In this document: piece after piece, positions 36,454-48,116 of the stretch
Layout: each line of letters starts with the position of its first letter
Position numbering within the stretch: the stretch's first letter is position 1
DNA from: Lanius collurio
Taxonomy: Eukaryota; Chordata; Aves; Passeriformes; Laniidae
NCBI GenBank assembly: GCA_020086605.1
Contig: JACBWW010000049.1
Location: 4,726,469 to 4,790,468, forward strand
DNA: 64,000 nt
Reading direction: 5' to 3'
Notes under the pieces: generated by a model
The model's database searches: none
Told to the model about the DNA's origin: nothing
The model's input: the letters and a program-made list of their open reading frames with translations, nothing else
Position numbers and translations under genes: made by a program

Positions 36454-38747
36454 AACGTTACGATTTCTTAAACTGTAAAACATCAACTGTGCTGCAATTC
36501 TGCAGTGTGCTGGTGGGGAGTTGCACCCATCTTTCAGGATTTTACATCAGGTTCTGTACTACTCAGGTGTCTATCACATAAAATATGGAGCAGATGAACT
36601 TCTTAGAGTCTTCAGCTTATTTTTTTATATGTTGATTAATTTTATAGGTTTTTTTTAGTTTTGCTTCCAGTTGCAACTTTCACAAGAACATTGTGGACAT
36701 TTTTGGTGACAATTAGAGCAAAGAATGTCGAGTTTCTAACAGCATCTGTCATTTTCTGCTGGAGTAGCAAGGCCTTTTGGAAGATAAAGATTAATCTTTC
36801 CTGCTTCCTGGCTCCTAAAGATAGATCCAAGCTCTCCTCGAACTGCACTGCAAGTTCATTCCACAGCTAAAAGCTCTCCTTATCAAAGGTCTGCTCGTAC
36901 CCCTCCCTCTCTTCTTCCTCAGCATGCTTCCTCTTTAGCATTTTAGAAAAAGATTTAGCCACCCTGACAGTTTCCATATCAGTACTCAGCATCACTGAGT
37001 TGCAAGAATCCCGTCTGGTAACCACTAACTGGAGGTTCCCTCTAAGGCATCTTTGAAACTTTTTGTAAACCCCAAAATCAAAAAATATTGGATTAGAATA
37101 ATATAATTTTCAGTTTTGTATTGCAAACCTTGGAACATTTCCCTTTTCTTCATGAGATTTACATTTGAGGGCTCTTGGGGAATATATTTCCTCTGAAAAC
37201 ACATTTTGGTTTTGGAGAAGCCCAGCTTTTCTCTCCAGTTCTGCTGGAAATTCAGGAGGAACCAATGTCAGCTTTGCTTTGCTGGAAAAATCTATTGCAA
37301 ACATTGCTAGGGGAGGAGGAGCTGCAGGTAAACCCGGGGAGGTACGTGGAGATCTGAGCTGTTTAACATAGCTGGGCACGGACCTGCCCTGATCTGAAAG
37401 CCCAGCATTCCCAGACTCCTTGTCTTTGCCAGCAAGGTGTTCCCGTTTTCCCACTGGCTATAACAAAGGAAGAGGCATTGAGTGCTGACACCCAGCAGGG
37501 GTGTGTCACTGAGACACTGAAATCACAAAAAAGGACTGAATCGTGCTCAGGACTCTGCTGAAGTCACAGAGGGTCCTGTGCAGACCCAGGCACCTGGAGC
37601 TTATTCCATGATCACAGCCTGGATTGATGTCCGTGATCCTACACTATGGCAAAGCTCCCATTGATCTTCATTATGCAGGATGAGAATATGAGTGAGCTGG
37701 GACTGAGGAAACACTTCAAGCACAAGAGACCTTTATAAGTATTTTAATTCCAGCCCTTGCTTTAAAATTGTAACCATGATCTACAGCTATAATTTATGCA
37801 GCAGGTTGGTAGTAAAAGTCTTGAGCAGCCAGGGTGATACTGCAAGTGGGAATTTAATAATGGCTGATTATTTTAGAAATGTCTTGTAAAAAAAGACATA
37901 GGAGTAAGTGATAATCAAGGGTAAAGGGATTACTGCTGTTGATTTAAAAGTTTGCTGAGGCATATTCATAATCCCAAAGCCAGAGCATTTCTTTTAGCCA
38001 ATAAAAATGCTAAGAGGAACAGACTGGTGGAGTCTTGCTTGAACAACTGGCAGGCAAGTAACAGTAAATCATGAAAAAAACGTTTCCTAAACTTTCCCTT
38101 TTAATAAATAAGGTGTTGTTTGCAAAATGGCTTGGGAGAACATGTTAACACAGAACTGCTAGCTAGATAACAAGCCAAATCCATCTCTGCATTTCGGCCC
38201 AGTTGCACCAGGGATGAATTTGGCTCTGTGTCTCTGCAAACATGAATCAAGCTGTTTGCATTTTGTCATTACACTATCCCTGACCCAAGAGTATACATTT
38301 CCTTGGCAACAGCAATTAAAAGCCTGACAAAAACACTACATATTATCTGCATAATTTTTTCTTCCTTAGCAAAAGTTGTATTTTCCCACTCCTGCCCCTC
38401 CTTAAGTATGGAAGATTAAGGGGCCCATCCAGCTTCCTGTGAAACTGAAGATAATAATTCCTCTGGTTTTGAAAGCAACAGCAGTGCTTTCTTCATTTAG
38501 TGATTATTTATTTGATTGATAGCTGAGCCAGGCAGCAGTCCCAGCTCTGTTGGCTCTGTGTTTGGCTTATAAAACTTGTCTTGTCCGTGGCCACGTCCAT
38601 TCTCTTCCAAAGAGAAGATGAAGGCGGATGCACCAGGGATACACTGGGAGCCTTCTGGGTTCCCAGGTGTTTGAGGGGAGTGGCATCAGCTAGCAGGGAT
38701 TTCTTTGGGAAATTCACCAAAAATAAGATCTGCATGAGTTTTTGGGG
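36454..38747. other. Intergenic-like DNA with possible conserved regulatory block
   Basis: No gene recognised. The interval of about 37730-38340 is non-repetitive and AT-rich with many homeodomain-type cores, including GGGATTA at 37926-37932 and its inverse TAATCCC at 37969-37975. It resembles vertebrate conserved non-coding elements in texture, but conservation cannot be judged from one sequence. Confidence 0.35.
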
Positions 38748-38949
38748 ACCACACATATCTATTTAAGGGATAGATATACCATATCACTCATGGGTTTATT
38801 CTCTATGGAATATTTTGATGAATAAACTCTCTTCCAAACCCTTATCAGACCACACATATCTATTTAAGGGATAGATTTACCATATCACTCATGGGTTTAT
38901 TCTCTATGGAATATTTTGATGAATAATCTCTCTTCCAAACCCTTATCAG
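38748..38949. repeat. 101-bp tandem duplication, two nearly identical copies
   Basis: Copy 1 (38748-38848) and copy 2 (38849-38949) both start ACCACACATATCTATTTAAG and end CCTTATCAG. I see two mismatches in 101 bases (GATATA versus GATTTA and AATAAAC versus AATAATC), about 98% identity, so the event is recent. There is no spacer between copies and no coding content. Confidence 0.95.
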
Positions 38950-41781
38950 ACTTCTCTTCCTGATTCAATGCAATCCAAGACTAAATAAGGCGTATAACTA
39001 ATATTTTCAGGAATTTCCATCATGGCTTTTCTCAGCTAGGTATTCCAATTAGAATGAGAGAATTTGCATGTGCATCAGTTATAACATACAAGATGATATT
39101 TACTGGGCATCAGCAAACCTCTGCTCAGAGCAGTGCCAATCTCCATGTTTAAGGAATTTTCTGTGCAAAATAGTTTAGTCCTGTCAAATTCTATTTTCAG
39201 AGAAAACCCCAGTGAGTGTTTCAGGGTTTATGTTCCCAGGATTTTGGCAATTGCTGCATCTGAGGGTGGTATATTTATTCCCTTGCAGGGAGCTGAGCTG
39301 TTGACAATGCAAACTCTAATGAATGCTCACCTCTGTTGGTGGTAAAACTTGCCTCTGCTCACTTGGGATGGCTGAACCTGACTTGTAGCCTTTCAGCTGT
39401 CATTGCAACGATCTGGGAGATGACCAGAGTGGTCACATGCCCCGCAGTCAGTGGTTCAAGAGAAGAGTATTGTTATTGGCTGCATCAAAGAAACCCTCCA
39501 AGGTGCCCTGTGAAGTTTTTACCTGACTAATGGTAAGAAGAATAGCAAGAGACAGAAACAAAATCTCCTTTCATCCTGCCTTTTGTGTTTGCGTGGCAGC
39601 ATGATAACCCCACTGCCAGAACCAGCAGCCCTTTTCCATTAGCAAAACTAAGCAGTCATTACCACCACACCAAAAAAGAGCCCAAATCTGCTTTTTGTAG
39701 CTTCTGAGAGACAGGCTGCAAAGGGGAGGTGGATTTTCCACATCTGTTTCCTCCATCCACCTCTCATTTGCTGCTGCAGGGCAGGAAACACATTGCTCCG
39801 TGCACCAGCTGCTGACCGCTCTGGGAGTCAGCCTACAAGCAAGGCTGGAAGTCCTTCACACTTCATCTGGTGGAGCTTTGAAAACATGGATTGCTGTTAA
39901 ACCCAGCCTGACTTGCTGTGTCAGGGCAGCAGTCTGAGAGAGAGAGTGTTTACTTTGGGTATAGTAGAGAGAAAAGGAAAGGGCAAAAAAGAAGTCAGTG
40001 AAGGGATGGAAAAACAATGGAACCTGGCCTCACAAGGGGTGTTTCAATAGCTGTGCATGTCAGTGTGAGGAGCTGGCTCCTTCACGGGTATGCCCCGGCT
40101 GTCCTTTCACAGTGAGCTGCAAATCAGTTCTACCAAGAGTCCCCTTATTGCCCACTTTTCTCTGCTTCATAAATCTCCTTCAGGATGTCATCTCTGTAGA
40201 AGGAGCCATGCTTGAATCTTTCCTGCTATGAAGAGGGCCCTAAAAATTCATCACCTGACTCCAACACCTTCCCTGTTGCACCCCAAAGAGCCCAGTCCCA
40301 AGGTAAGGTCATCCCCTCTCTGCCCTTTCCCCCTGACTCCCATGAAGTTCCCCTTTAGTCTTTAAGTGCTTCAGGATACTGGCAGCCAGTGTGACACCAC
40401 AACACGGTCTGCCAAGGAACTCTCCCACTTGCTCCAGTGCTTCCTTGGGGCATGGGGCTGTTGGAACTTGTAAAAGGTGTTTGCCATAGGAAGAATGTAT
40501 CTCTAAGGCTTCAAAACATAGAAAAAGTTGTTGTTCTTCCCCACCCATCCTCTCTTGACAAAGAATGTTTATGAGCAATTGAAGATAAGCACTTGTCATA
40601 AAAAAGCTTGTCATCTCTTTTCCCAGTAACCTCAGCATCTGGCCCCTGTCTCTACTGCAAAGCCAGATAAGTTCCCTTCCTGATTTCATCCAGCTCATTT
40701 TCACACTTTCCAAAACTTGAAGCTTTCACGCTGATGAGCCCTTGAGACTGATAGAGAATAGCCTGTGTTAAGTGAAAACACCAGCCAGGTCTTCTCAGTG
40801 CAACAGCCTTTCCCAGAATCTCCCACAGCACCTTGTGTAGTTCAACAGAGGCCAGGGTGTCATTTCAGAGGTCAGCTCTTCAGCTTGGGTCTCACAGTGT
40901 CACTTTCGGGGGGCCCTACTGAGGCTGACTCCATCATTAGCAAGGGAAAGGAGACAAAAGGGGAAAGAGGTTGTATTTTAAGAGATTTGTAGGTCCTGCA
41001 GCAGAAATGAGAAGGCAACACTGAATTGTTCCCATGAGGAATACAATGGATTCCTCTGTGAGGCAGGCAGAGGGTGCAGAGAGCTGTGCCCTTCTCAGAT
41101 GTGCACAGGTCCCCAAGGCTGGGTCACAGGGGAGGCTGCACAAGGAGGAGAGTGAGAGATGCAAAGAGCAGCAGCAGAGCAAGGACAAAATGAAGTGCTC
41201 TGCCATGGCTTCGTGACTTCCTTCAACATCTGTCACGTCATAGGCAAAACTCAGTCCGAGGCAGTGTTGTTCACCCCACACTGGGAAGGATGTGCCTTCG
41301 TCTTCACCTCACCCCGACCTTTTAATCCCCAACGTTGTCCTTAATGAGACATGATCTGAATGCTCATCAGATACGAGTGCAAATGAATCCTTGGCGTGCA
41401 CAGAACTGCAGGGTTTAGCGTGGGGTGTTGATATAGCTCTAGGATTATGTACAATTAGGCTGTCTAGACCACATTCAGCAGGGATGTGGATGGGGTGAGG
41501 ATTAGAAGCTGGGAAATCAGATATTCAGTGAGAGGGTGGGCAGCTAGGTTGGGGCGGGAGAGGAAGCCAAGTGGAAATGTAAGAAAGCACCAGATAAATT
41601 GCCACTGGGCTGGATTTATTGTACACCCTCAGCCTCCTTGCACTGGCTGTTCCCTGTGCTCTTCTGCAACAGCTCAGCCCTTTGCAGTCTTGCACATCTT
41701 TCCTCCTCCACATCCCTGTTAGCATGGAAAATGGCATTGCTTTACATTAACAGTGGGTCATTGAGACACAAATTGGACAAT
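38950..41781. other. Intergenic-like DNA, no gene seen
   Basis: Unique sequence without recognised repeats. A short GA run is near 39938-39947. The 134-codon minus-strand frame at 40309-40713 has no known domain. Confidence 0.4.
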
Positions 41782-41930
41782 AATCATAGAATCATAGAGT
41801 TCTTTAGGTTGGAAAAGACTCTTAAGATTATCACTTCCAATCAGTAAGCCAGCACTGTCAAGTCCACTATTACACCATGTCCCCAGGTGCCACATCCACA
41901 TCATTAAATCCTCCAGGGACAGCGATTCCT
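41782..41930 (-). mobile_element. CR1 LINE 3' end fragment, inverted
   Basis: Starts with AATCATAGAATCATAGAG, the reverse complement of the CR1 tail, followed by the reverse complement of the 3' end (GTTGGAAAAGACTCTTAAGA) and of the upstream part ending near GGGACAGCGATTCC. It is the only CR1 of nine in this window on the minus strand. Confidence 0.9.
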
Positions 41931-44269
41931 CTTGGCTCATACAGAGGGACCATGGAAGAACAAAACCTGAACCCAGGTCCCCAGGATGTTCTTCTAATCC
42001 TTGATCCTACTCACATCCCTGGTTTGTCCGTTCCAGTCACCTGGGATGTTCACCTTGTTACAGGTATAGGAGTACCCTATAGAAATCAGAGCCATGATCT
42101 ATTTGACATGTTGCAGTGAGTGCTACTCACACCAAAACCAAAAACGTCCTATTTTGTTCCTCTTGATATTCCCTACAGGTAGGTGGGCCCAAGTCTAGCC
42201 CTGCACCAGTGCTGAGTATTAAAGAGATGCACTGGGGAGATGACTTGTCCCTCCTCAGCCTCAGGCTCATGGCACAGGTTGTTTTTCCCATAGGAAGCAG
42301 ATGTAGGCATGCTTTGGGGACAGTTTGTGTGGCCCTGTTGGGACATGGTGGGCACAGACCACCCTGGGTGGGTGGCCCCAGCTCTTGCTCCTTTGCACTG
42401 GGCCATGCTTTGCCTGGCACTGGTTTTTTGGAGCCAGATGGTCCTGCAGCTTGTTGCTTCTTGCAGTTGGGCTCTGCCAGCCTGAGCTGACAGATCCAAG
42501 GGGCCTCAGAGAGAGCAGGAATCTGCATTTGCTGAAGCGTAGGAGCTGTTTAAAACACATCAGCAAAGTCTAGCATGGAGAAGACCCTGCTGCCTCAGAA
42601 GCATATTTAGCCAGAAGTATATTTAGCCAGAAGCATATTTAGCTGATACAGAAACCTGACCGTATTTTACAAGTACATCATTTACCCTGCTCCAGGCATG
42701 GCCCAGGACTGGAATGCTTCACACAGTTCCAGCTGTGGGGAAGGAGAGCTCTTTCTCCAGCAACCAGTTGAGGAAAACCCACAATTTTTCATTGCATGAG
42801 CTGGAAAACCAAGCACCTAAATTCATATTTACTCCTCCCTCAGTGCTGTTGGAGGATCTTCAGATACCTCTTGGCAGCCGTCTTGTACCCTCCCACTCTC
42901 CACACTGAAATAGGACAGGAGGTTGGGAGGGGGGAATGTGAATTTTTTGCAGCACTGTTCAGCCTGTCCTGTGGGCAGCAGCCCTGCCTGCAGGTGTCCT
43001 GCCTGCTCTGACCCCATCCCTTCCATCCCTTCTTGGGTAACTAGCTGGTCCTACGCCCAGGGCATGGCTTAGTGCTGAGGAGTGTGGGTGCTTTTGTACT
43101 GTCTGAAGCAGAATGAATAGAAATTAATCTCTCTCTGCTCTTGTCAGCCCTAACATCACAGATTCTACACAGTCTTTGTAGTTTCCAGCAGTATTTGACT
43201 TTGTGTAGCTCCTCAGAGGCTTTCCTGTCTCCTCTTGGCCCTTGGAGATGTGCTGCTGCTCACTGACATCCCACTATCTACAGGCTGGAGGCAGGAAATA
43301 CTCTGCTGATCTTTTTGGCTCTAAGGATGCAGTTTCCAGTCTGAACAAACCCCAAGAGACTTGAGGTTTTTTCCTTGCTACATGACAAGCAGCAGGAGCC
43401 ATAGGTGTGGGGTGCTTGGGATGTATCCCACCACACCACAGCTGGCAAAACAAATCTTTCCACAAAGTTTTCACCACCTGCCCAGCTTCCTCCCCACAGG
43501 AAATCCAGCCTCCCCCGCTCCTGGAGACAAGAGCTGGACCTTTGTTTGCAGCTCCTCTTTCACAAATAAAACCAGTGCTGACTGGTAAACACAGCACCAC
43601 TAAACGTGCAGAGCAACACTCAAAGATTGGAAGATAATGATGTTTTTTTTCTACTGACTTTGGTAAGAGGAGCTGCCAAATCCTTAAACTGTGTGCAAAC
43701 AGCTCCTTGTTACTGAAATTTGCTTTGCAGCAGCACCCTAATGCCCCTGTTGGGACTGGAATCCTGCTCCACGCCTGCTCTGCTGAGGTTTTCTGCTTCT
43801 TATGCACTCAATTTGAGAGGCTGGTTGGGATTGTGAGAGAATTAGGGACTGGTCCAACCTAGATACAAAACTGACCCATCAGGAAGAGTTTAGCTGCAGA
43901 GTGTGACATGCAAATGGATAGAAGCAACATGAGGATCACTACACTGGGTCTGACCTGAAATCCAGCTAGATGAGTATTCAACATCCAAATAAGTCTGAAA
44001 CCAGTGACTTCAAGAGCAGATAAGCATATCCTATCCCTTCAGCTATGAAGAGTATATTTCCCTTCTAGTAGTGGTAATAGCTTAACCCCCCTAAATTTGT
44101 TTTTTTTATATCTCTCCTACACTAGCCCCATGCAAGCTCTGTATCTCCCAGTAAACAAAAGGGTCTCAAGACTGAAGAATTTAAATAATTTGAACATTAT
44201 GTGAGCCTCCATTTACCTCCTCCATATATAGTACTTCATTGCCTTGAGTTAAAAGAGACTATAAGAAGG
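41931..44269. other. Intergenic-like DNA, no gene seen
   Basis: Moderately GC-rich unique sequence apart from the small tandem repeat at 42597-42644. Chance frames are frequent, including 43274-43807 minus (177 codons), without recognised domains. Confidence 0.4.
42597..42644. repeat. Three copies of a 16-bp tandem repeat
   Basis: Units AGAAGCATATTTAGCC, AGAAGTATATTTAGCC and AGAAGCATATTTAGCT follow each other without spacing. The middle unit has one substitution and the last ends in T. Confidence 0.92.
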
Positions 44270-44330
44270 AGAAATAAGAGGTTTAGGTTGAACATGAGGA
44301 ATAATTTCTTCACTGAAAGGCCTGTCTGCT
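44270..44330 (+). mobile_element. Short CR1 LINE fragment
   Basis: GGTTTAGGTTGAACATGAGG followed by AATTTCTTCACTGAAAGG corresponds to the CR1 segment just upstream of its 3' untranslated end. Both ends are lost. Confidence 0.7.
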
Positions 44331-47300
44331 AGAGGCTGCACCACACAAAGAATATGCCCAAAGTCCTCCTCTCTGGGAGGACAGGAGAGGGAATGTCCCT
44401 CCTTACACAAGCAGACATGAAGAGGGACAGTTCATCTGGATCCTTGCACGCAGACTTTTCTGAAATATGGCATGGCATGCAATATTTTTAACACAAAAAC
44501 ATGCAATTATTTTTCTTTCCTGAAGTCTTTTTCTAAGAGCTGTTAGTTTGGAGCTGTTGTAGAAGCCCAAATGAGAAGTAAAAACCTGGACCGAGTCTGT
44601 AGTGCCAAAGTGGCTGATCTCCCACTGAGCATGGAGGAAAACCTAATTCTGGAGAGGAAGAATCTGTGGGATACAAAAGGCTGGAGGAAAACTCCTTGGA
44701 GAAGCTTCCAGAAGAGGATTTCTGTCTAGCAGATCTGCCAGAGGTTCAGTGCTCCCTAAAAGCAATGCTGACAACAGATTGTTCTCCTGGAATTTGCTTT
44801 GGGAAACAACTTTTATGATTAAAAGCATAAGCTTTAAATGGCCAGAAGTTTTGCTGACTCTGCTTCAAGGATACTGATATTTTAACTAAGAGCATTAGTT
44901 TCTCCAGTAAGAAGTTTTTGATGGCTAGGGATCTGTGGTGGTCCAAAAGTAGTTTAAATATAAGTGATTTACATTTTCTATTTAAAAAAAAAAGCGGGAG
45001 GTGAGGAAAGTTTCACTGAGCACAATGAAAGAACTCTGGATTTATATGGAATAAAATAATAACCAAGCTGAACTGCCAAACCCCTTAATGACCATATTCC
45101 CTTTCCAGAGATGGAAAAAGAGAAGGACCAGCACCTTTTTTTTTTTTTTTTTCCAACCTCACATTTCCAGGAATCTCTTTGCTTTGTTTTTCACATCAGG
45201 ATTAGAAGAGGTAGGGGTAAGATATCAAGATAAAGGTCATCCTTAAGTATATTTAGTCTGATTGAAAGTATGAAATACCAGAAGTCTCTCCAGATTCCCA
45301 ACTCCACTTGGCCATTTCAAGAAACAGATAAATCCCCCAACATCTGCTTGCCTATCAACCACACCAAAAAGGAAACTGCAAGCCATCTGCTTTTTGGAAA
45401 GCAATACCCAAAGTAGTTTGTTCCTGAGCTGGCTGGTGCTTCAGACCCTGCACTTTCTCTGTGTCAGTGACCAAAGGCAGGGAAGAGACCCTGCAGAGGG
45501 ACACCCCTTGCTCCTTGGCATCTGGGGGAGCTGCCAAGGAACCCCCTGCCTCTGTCTGCTCCCCTTCAGATGGGCTGTGACAAAGGCTCCTGCTCTCAGG
45601 AAAGACAGGTCAGGGCTAGTTCACCAAATATGAGAGGATCTGCTCTCTGGTTCCTGACATGTTACATGGCATTTGTATTTTGGATCAAGTCACATGTGCC
45701 ATGGGTTGGTATTTTAAATTATATTCAAGGTGTGTGCTGTATATTTGCATCCTGTGCTGCAGGAAGAGATTTTTTGGAAGTTCTTATTTTTGTCTCCATG
45801 TAAACAAATGGACTATAATTTGGAAGAGTATCTGTGATGCTGCAGATGCTTAGAGCAAGAAAAGAATTTTTGTCACTGGAGGGTAAGCCACGTTGAGGGA
45901 GCTCCATGTAATAAAACACCCACACACCTTGGGCCCTTTCTTCTCTTTTATTTCCAGCACTGCCCAGGACTTTCAGCTTCCCAGATATAAGTGGCATAGC
46001 AGAGGGGATCACACATGAACCCTGCAGTAGGTGCTGTGTAACAGGGATGGAAACAATCCAGATCATTCTACCCACAGACTCACACTTGCTGCAAGGTCAT
46101 GCCTGGCTTGACCACCAGTCACTCATACAAAGAAAACTGCAGTGTGCTTGAGGGAGGTGGGAAGGATGTTAATCTGGATCACGGGGTGTTTTCTGATTTG
46201 CAAGACCCAAATCAGAGGTTGATCACCACTTTGCACCAGTGGGTTACTTCAGCAAAATATTTTCTTAGAGCCTGCTTCATTTGCCATTTTTTGACCTGTG
46301 GCTCCACTTCAGCTCAAGCAGCTTTTTTGCCTAGGATAGAAACATCTTGGCCAGCTTAGGCTTTTATCATGTTAGCTGCTATCTCAGAAAAGGATAAAGT
46401 TCCAGATCACAAAATATTTCCTTTGCTGGTAGCTGGAGAAGGAAGTTGTGGCTTGCTGGAGAAGCCCTGTGAGCAGCTGAGAGCCATGAGCAGAGGAGAG
46501 ACCTGCTGAACCTGGAAAACTCTGTCTGGTTTGCAGCTGAGCAAAAATGCAAAACAGTTGCTTCAGCACTGGTTAAAAATACCTGAGGCTTGATCCTGCC
46601 AGAATGGAAGGAAGTCTGCTCTAGGTTAAGAAAGGCATTTAAAAAAAAAGTAATTTTGCAACAGTGCAGATGTTTGCTTTAGTGTCACCAACAGCCCAGG
46701 CTGAAAGGCTGCAGGAATGAACACACACCCATGTCTCACTGGGCAGCTCACCATCCAGAGCTGCCATTTCTATATTCTTTATCATTAGGAGATTTAATCA
46801 TCTTCCCTGCTGCAGAAGCAGATGAGCAGCACATCCAGTCAGAGTCCTTAATATATTAAATTACTGCAGCTACATCCACTTGCCAGTTACCTGCAAAGCC
46901 CCTGATTTCTGCTCAGAAATGTGCTTTCTGCTTTGCTTGGATCATGGCCAGTTGGCTTGTGGTGCAGCTGTAACCACACCACAGCAGCAAGAAGAGAGGA
47001 GCCACCCTGAGGGTTTGCTTTAGCAAAGAGCCAGAACGTTGTTTTTCCTTCGTTTCCCTTGGTTTCCTACTTTGGCTTTGCTTTCAAGGTTTGTGGAGGA
47101 GGGATGGGTGGTTTTTGGCTGTTTTGTGGAGCTGACCTTTGCCTGGATGCTGTGTCCCTGTGGAACTCACAGCCCATGCCAGCATTGCTTGTGGTGTCTG
47201 TGCTGGGAGAGCCGACGGATGATGGAGCTGGTGAGGTTGCAGTTGCAAAGCAGTGGTGAGAAGGCTGACCAAGCTTGCTCTTTTGCCTTGCACAGGGCTC

Positions 47301-47991
47301 ACACTACAGCAATTAGCAGGGCTCCCTGTGCCCCAGATGTTTAGGTCCAGAGCTAAGGAGGGACCTGTCACCAAAGAGCATGGGGAGGAGCAGTGTGACA
47401 CAGCCCAGAGAGTGAAGGTGGAGCTGGCTTCCTGCAGCAAGGTTAGCAGGCACTAAGAGGAGGAATTTGTGGCAGAGCTTCACCTACTCTTTCACTCCCC
47501 AGGCAGCCAAACATCCTCACCCCATCCTCCTGGCTCTGCCAGGGGTGCTGCTCCTTCTTCCAGTCTTCACAGCTTGTTGGAACCTACAAACTCACCAGAA
47601 ATGTCCTCAGCCACACGTGGGTGCTGCCTGTGGTCAGAGTTAACCCCTTTTTGCAGTAACAGGCCACGGGCAATCACAGAAGAGGAGGATACTAATCTCA
47701 TATCTTCCTAGAGGGAGGCCTAAGGAGGTGCTGAGGGGAAAACTCCCTCAGCCTCACCATGCAAAGCAGCTTCACAGCCACCCAACACAGCTCCTGCCAG
47801 CTTCCATGTCCAGCCTCACAGAGCTCTGGATTGGGAAAGGCTGTTCTGTGCTGCAGAGTCATCTGCAGACAGATGCAGACAGCAGTTGGACATCAAAGTG
47901 GTGCCCAGAGCTTTTGTTTCTCTTCCCAGCTCCTCCTGGCATCTTGCTGGTCCTGAACTGAGCTTTGCTCAGATATTAATCCTTGGAAGTG
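44331..47991. other. Intergenic-like DNA, no gene seen
   Basis: Unique sequence. A T run of 17 lies at 45136-45152. No exon pair, RNA gene or mobile element recognised. Confidence 0.4.
45136..45152. repeat. (T)17 homopolymer
   Basis: Seventeen consecutive T residues, preceded by CACC and followed by CC. A simple repeat with no associated element. Confidence 0.9.
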
Positions 47992-48116
47992 TTCAAGGAT
48001 GGGACTTTGAGCAACAGTTTGATGTGCCTGTCCATGGCAGGAGGGTTGGGCTAGATAGTCTTTAAGGTGCCTTCCAACCCAAACCATTCTGACAGCTTAT
48101 GCTATTATTTTATGAT
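47992..48116 (+). mobile_element. CR1 LINE 3' end fragment
   Basis: CTTGGAAGTGTTCAAGGATG, then TGCCTGTCCATGGCAGG and GTCTTTAAGGTGCCTTCC match the CR1 3' end. The tail has decayed to AT-rich sequence ending TTTATGATT. Confidence 0.88.

Noticed and set aside
43274..43807. 177-codon minus-strand frame
   Set aside because: No domain, no splice sites, overlapped by open frames on the plus strand. Treated as chance.
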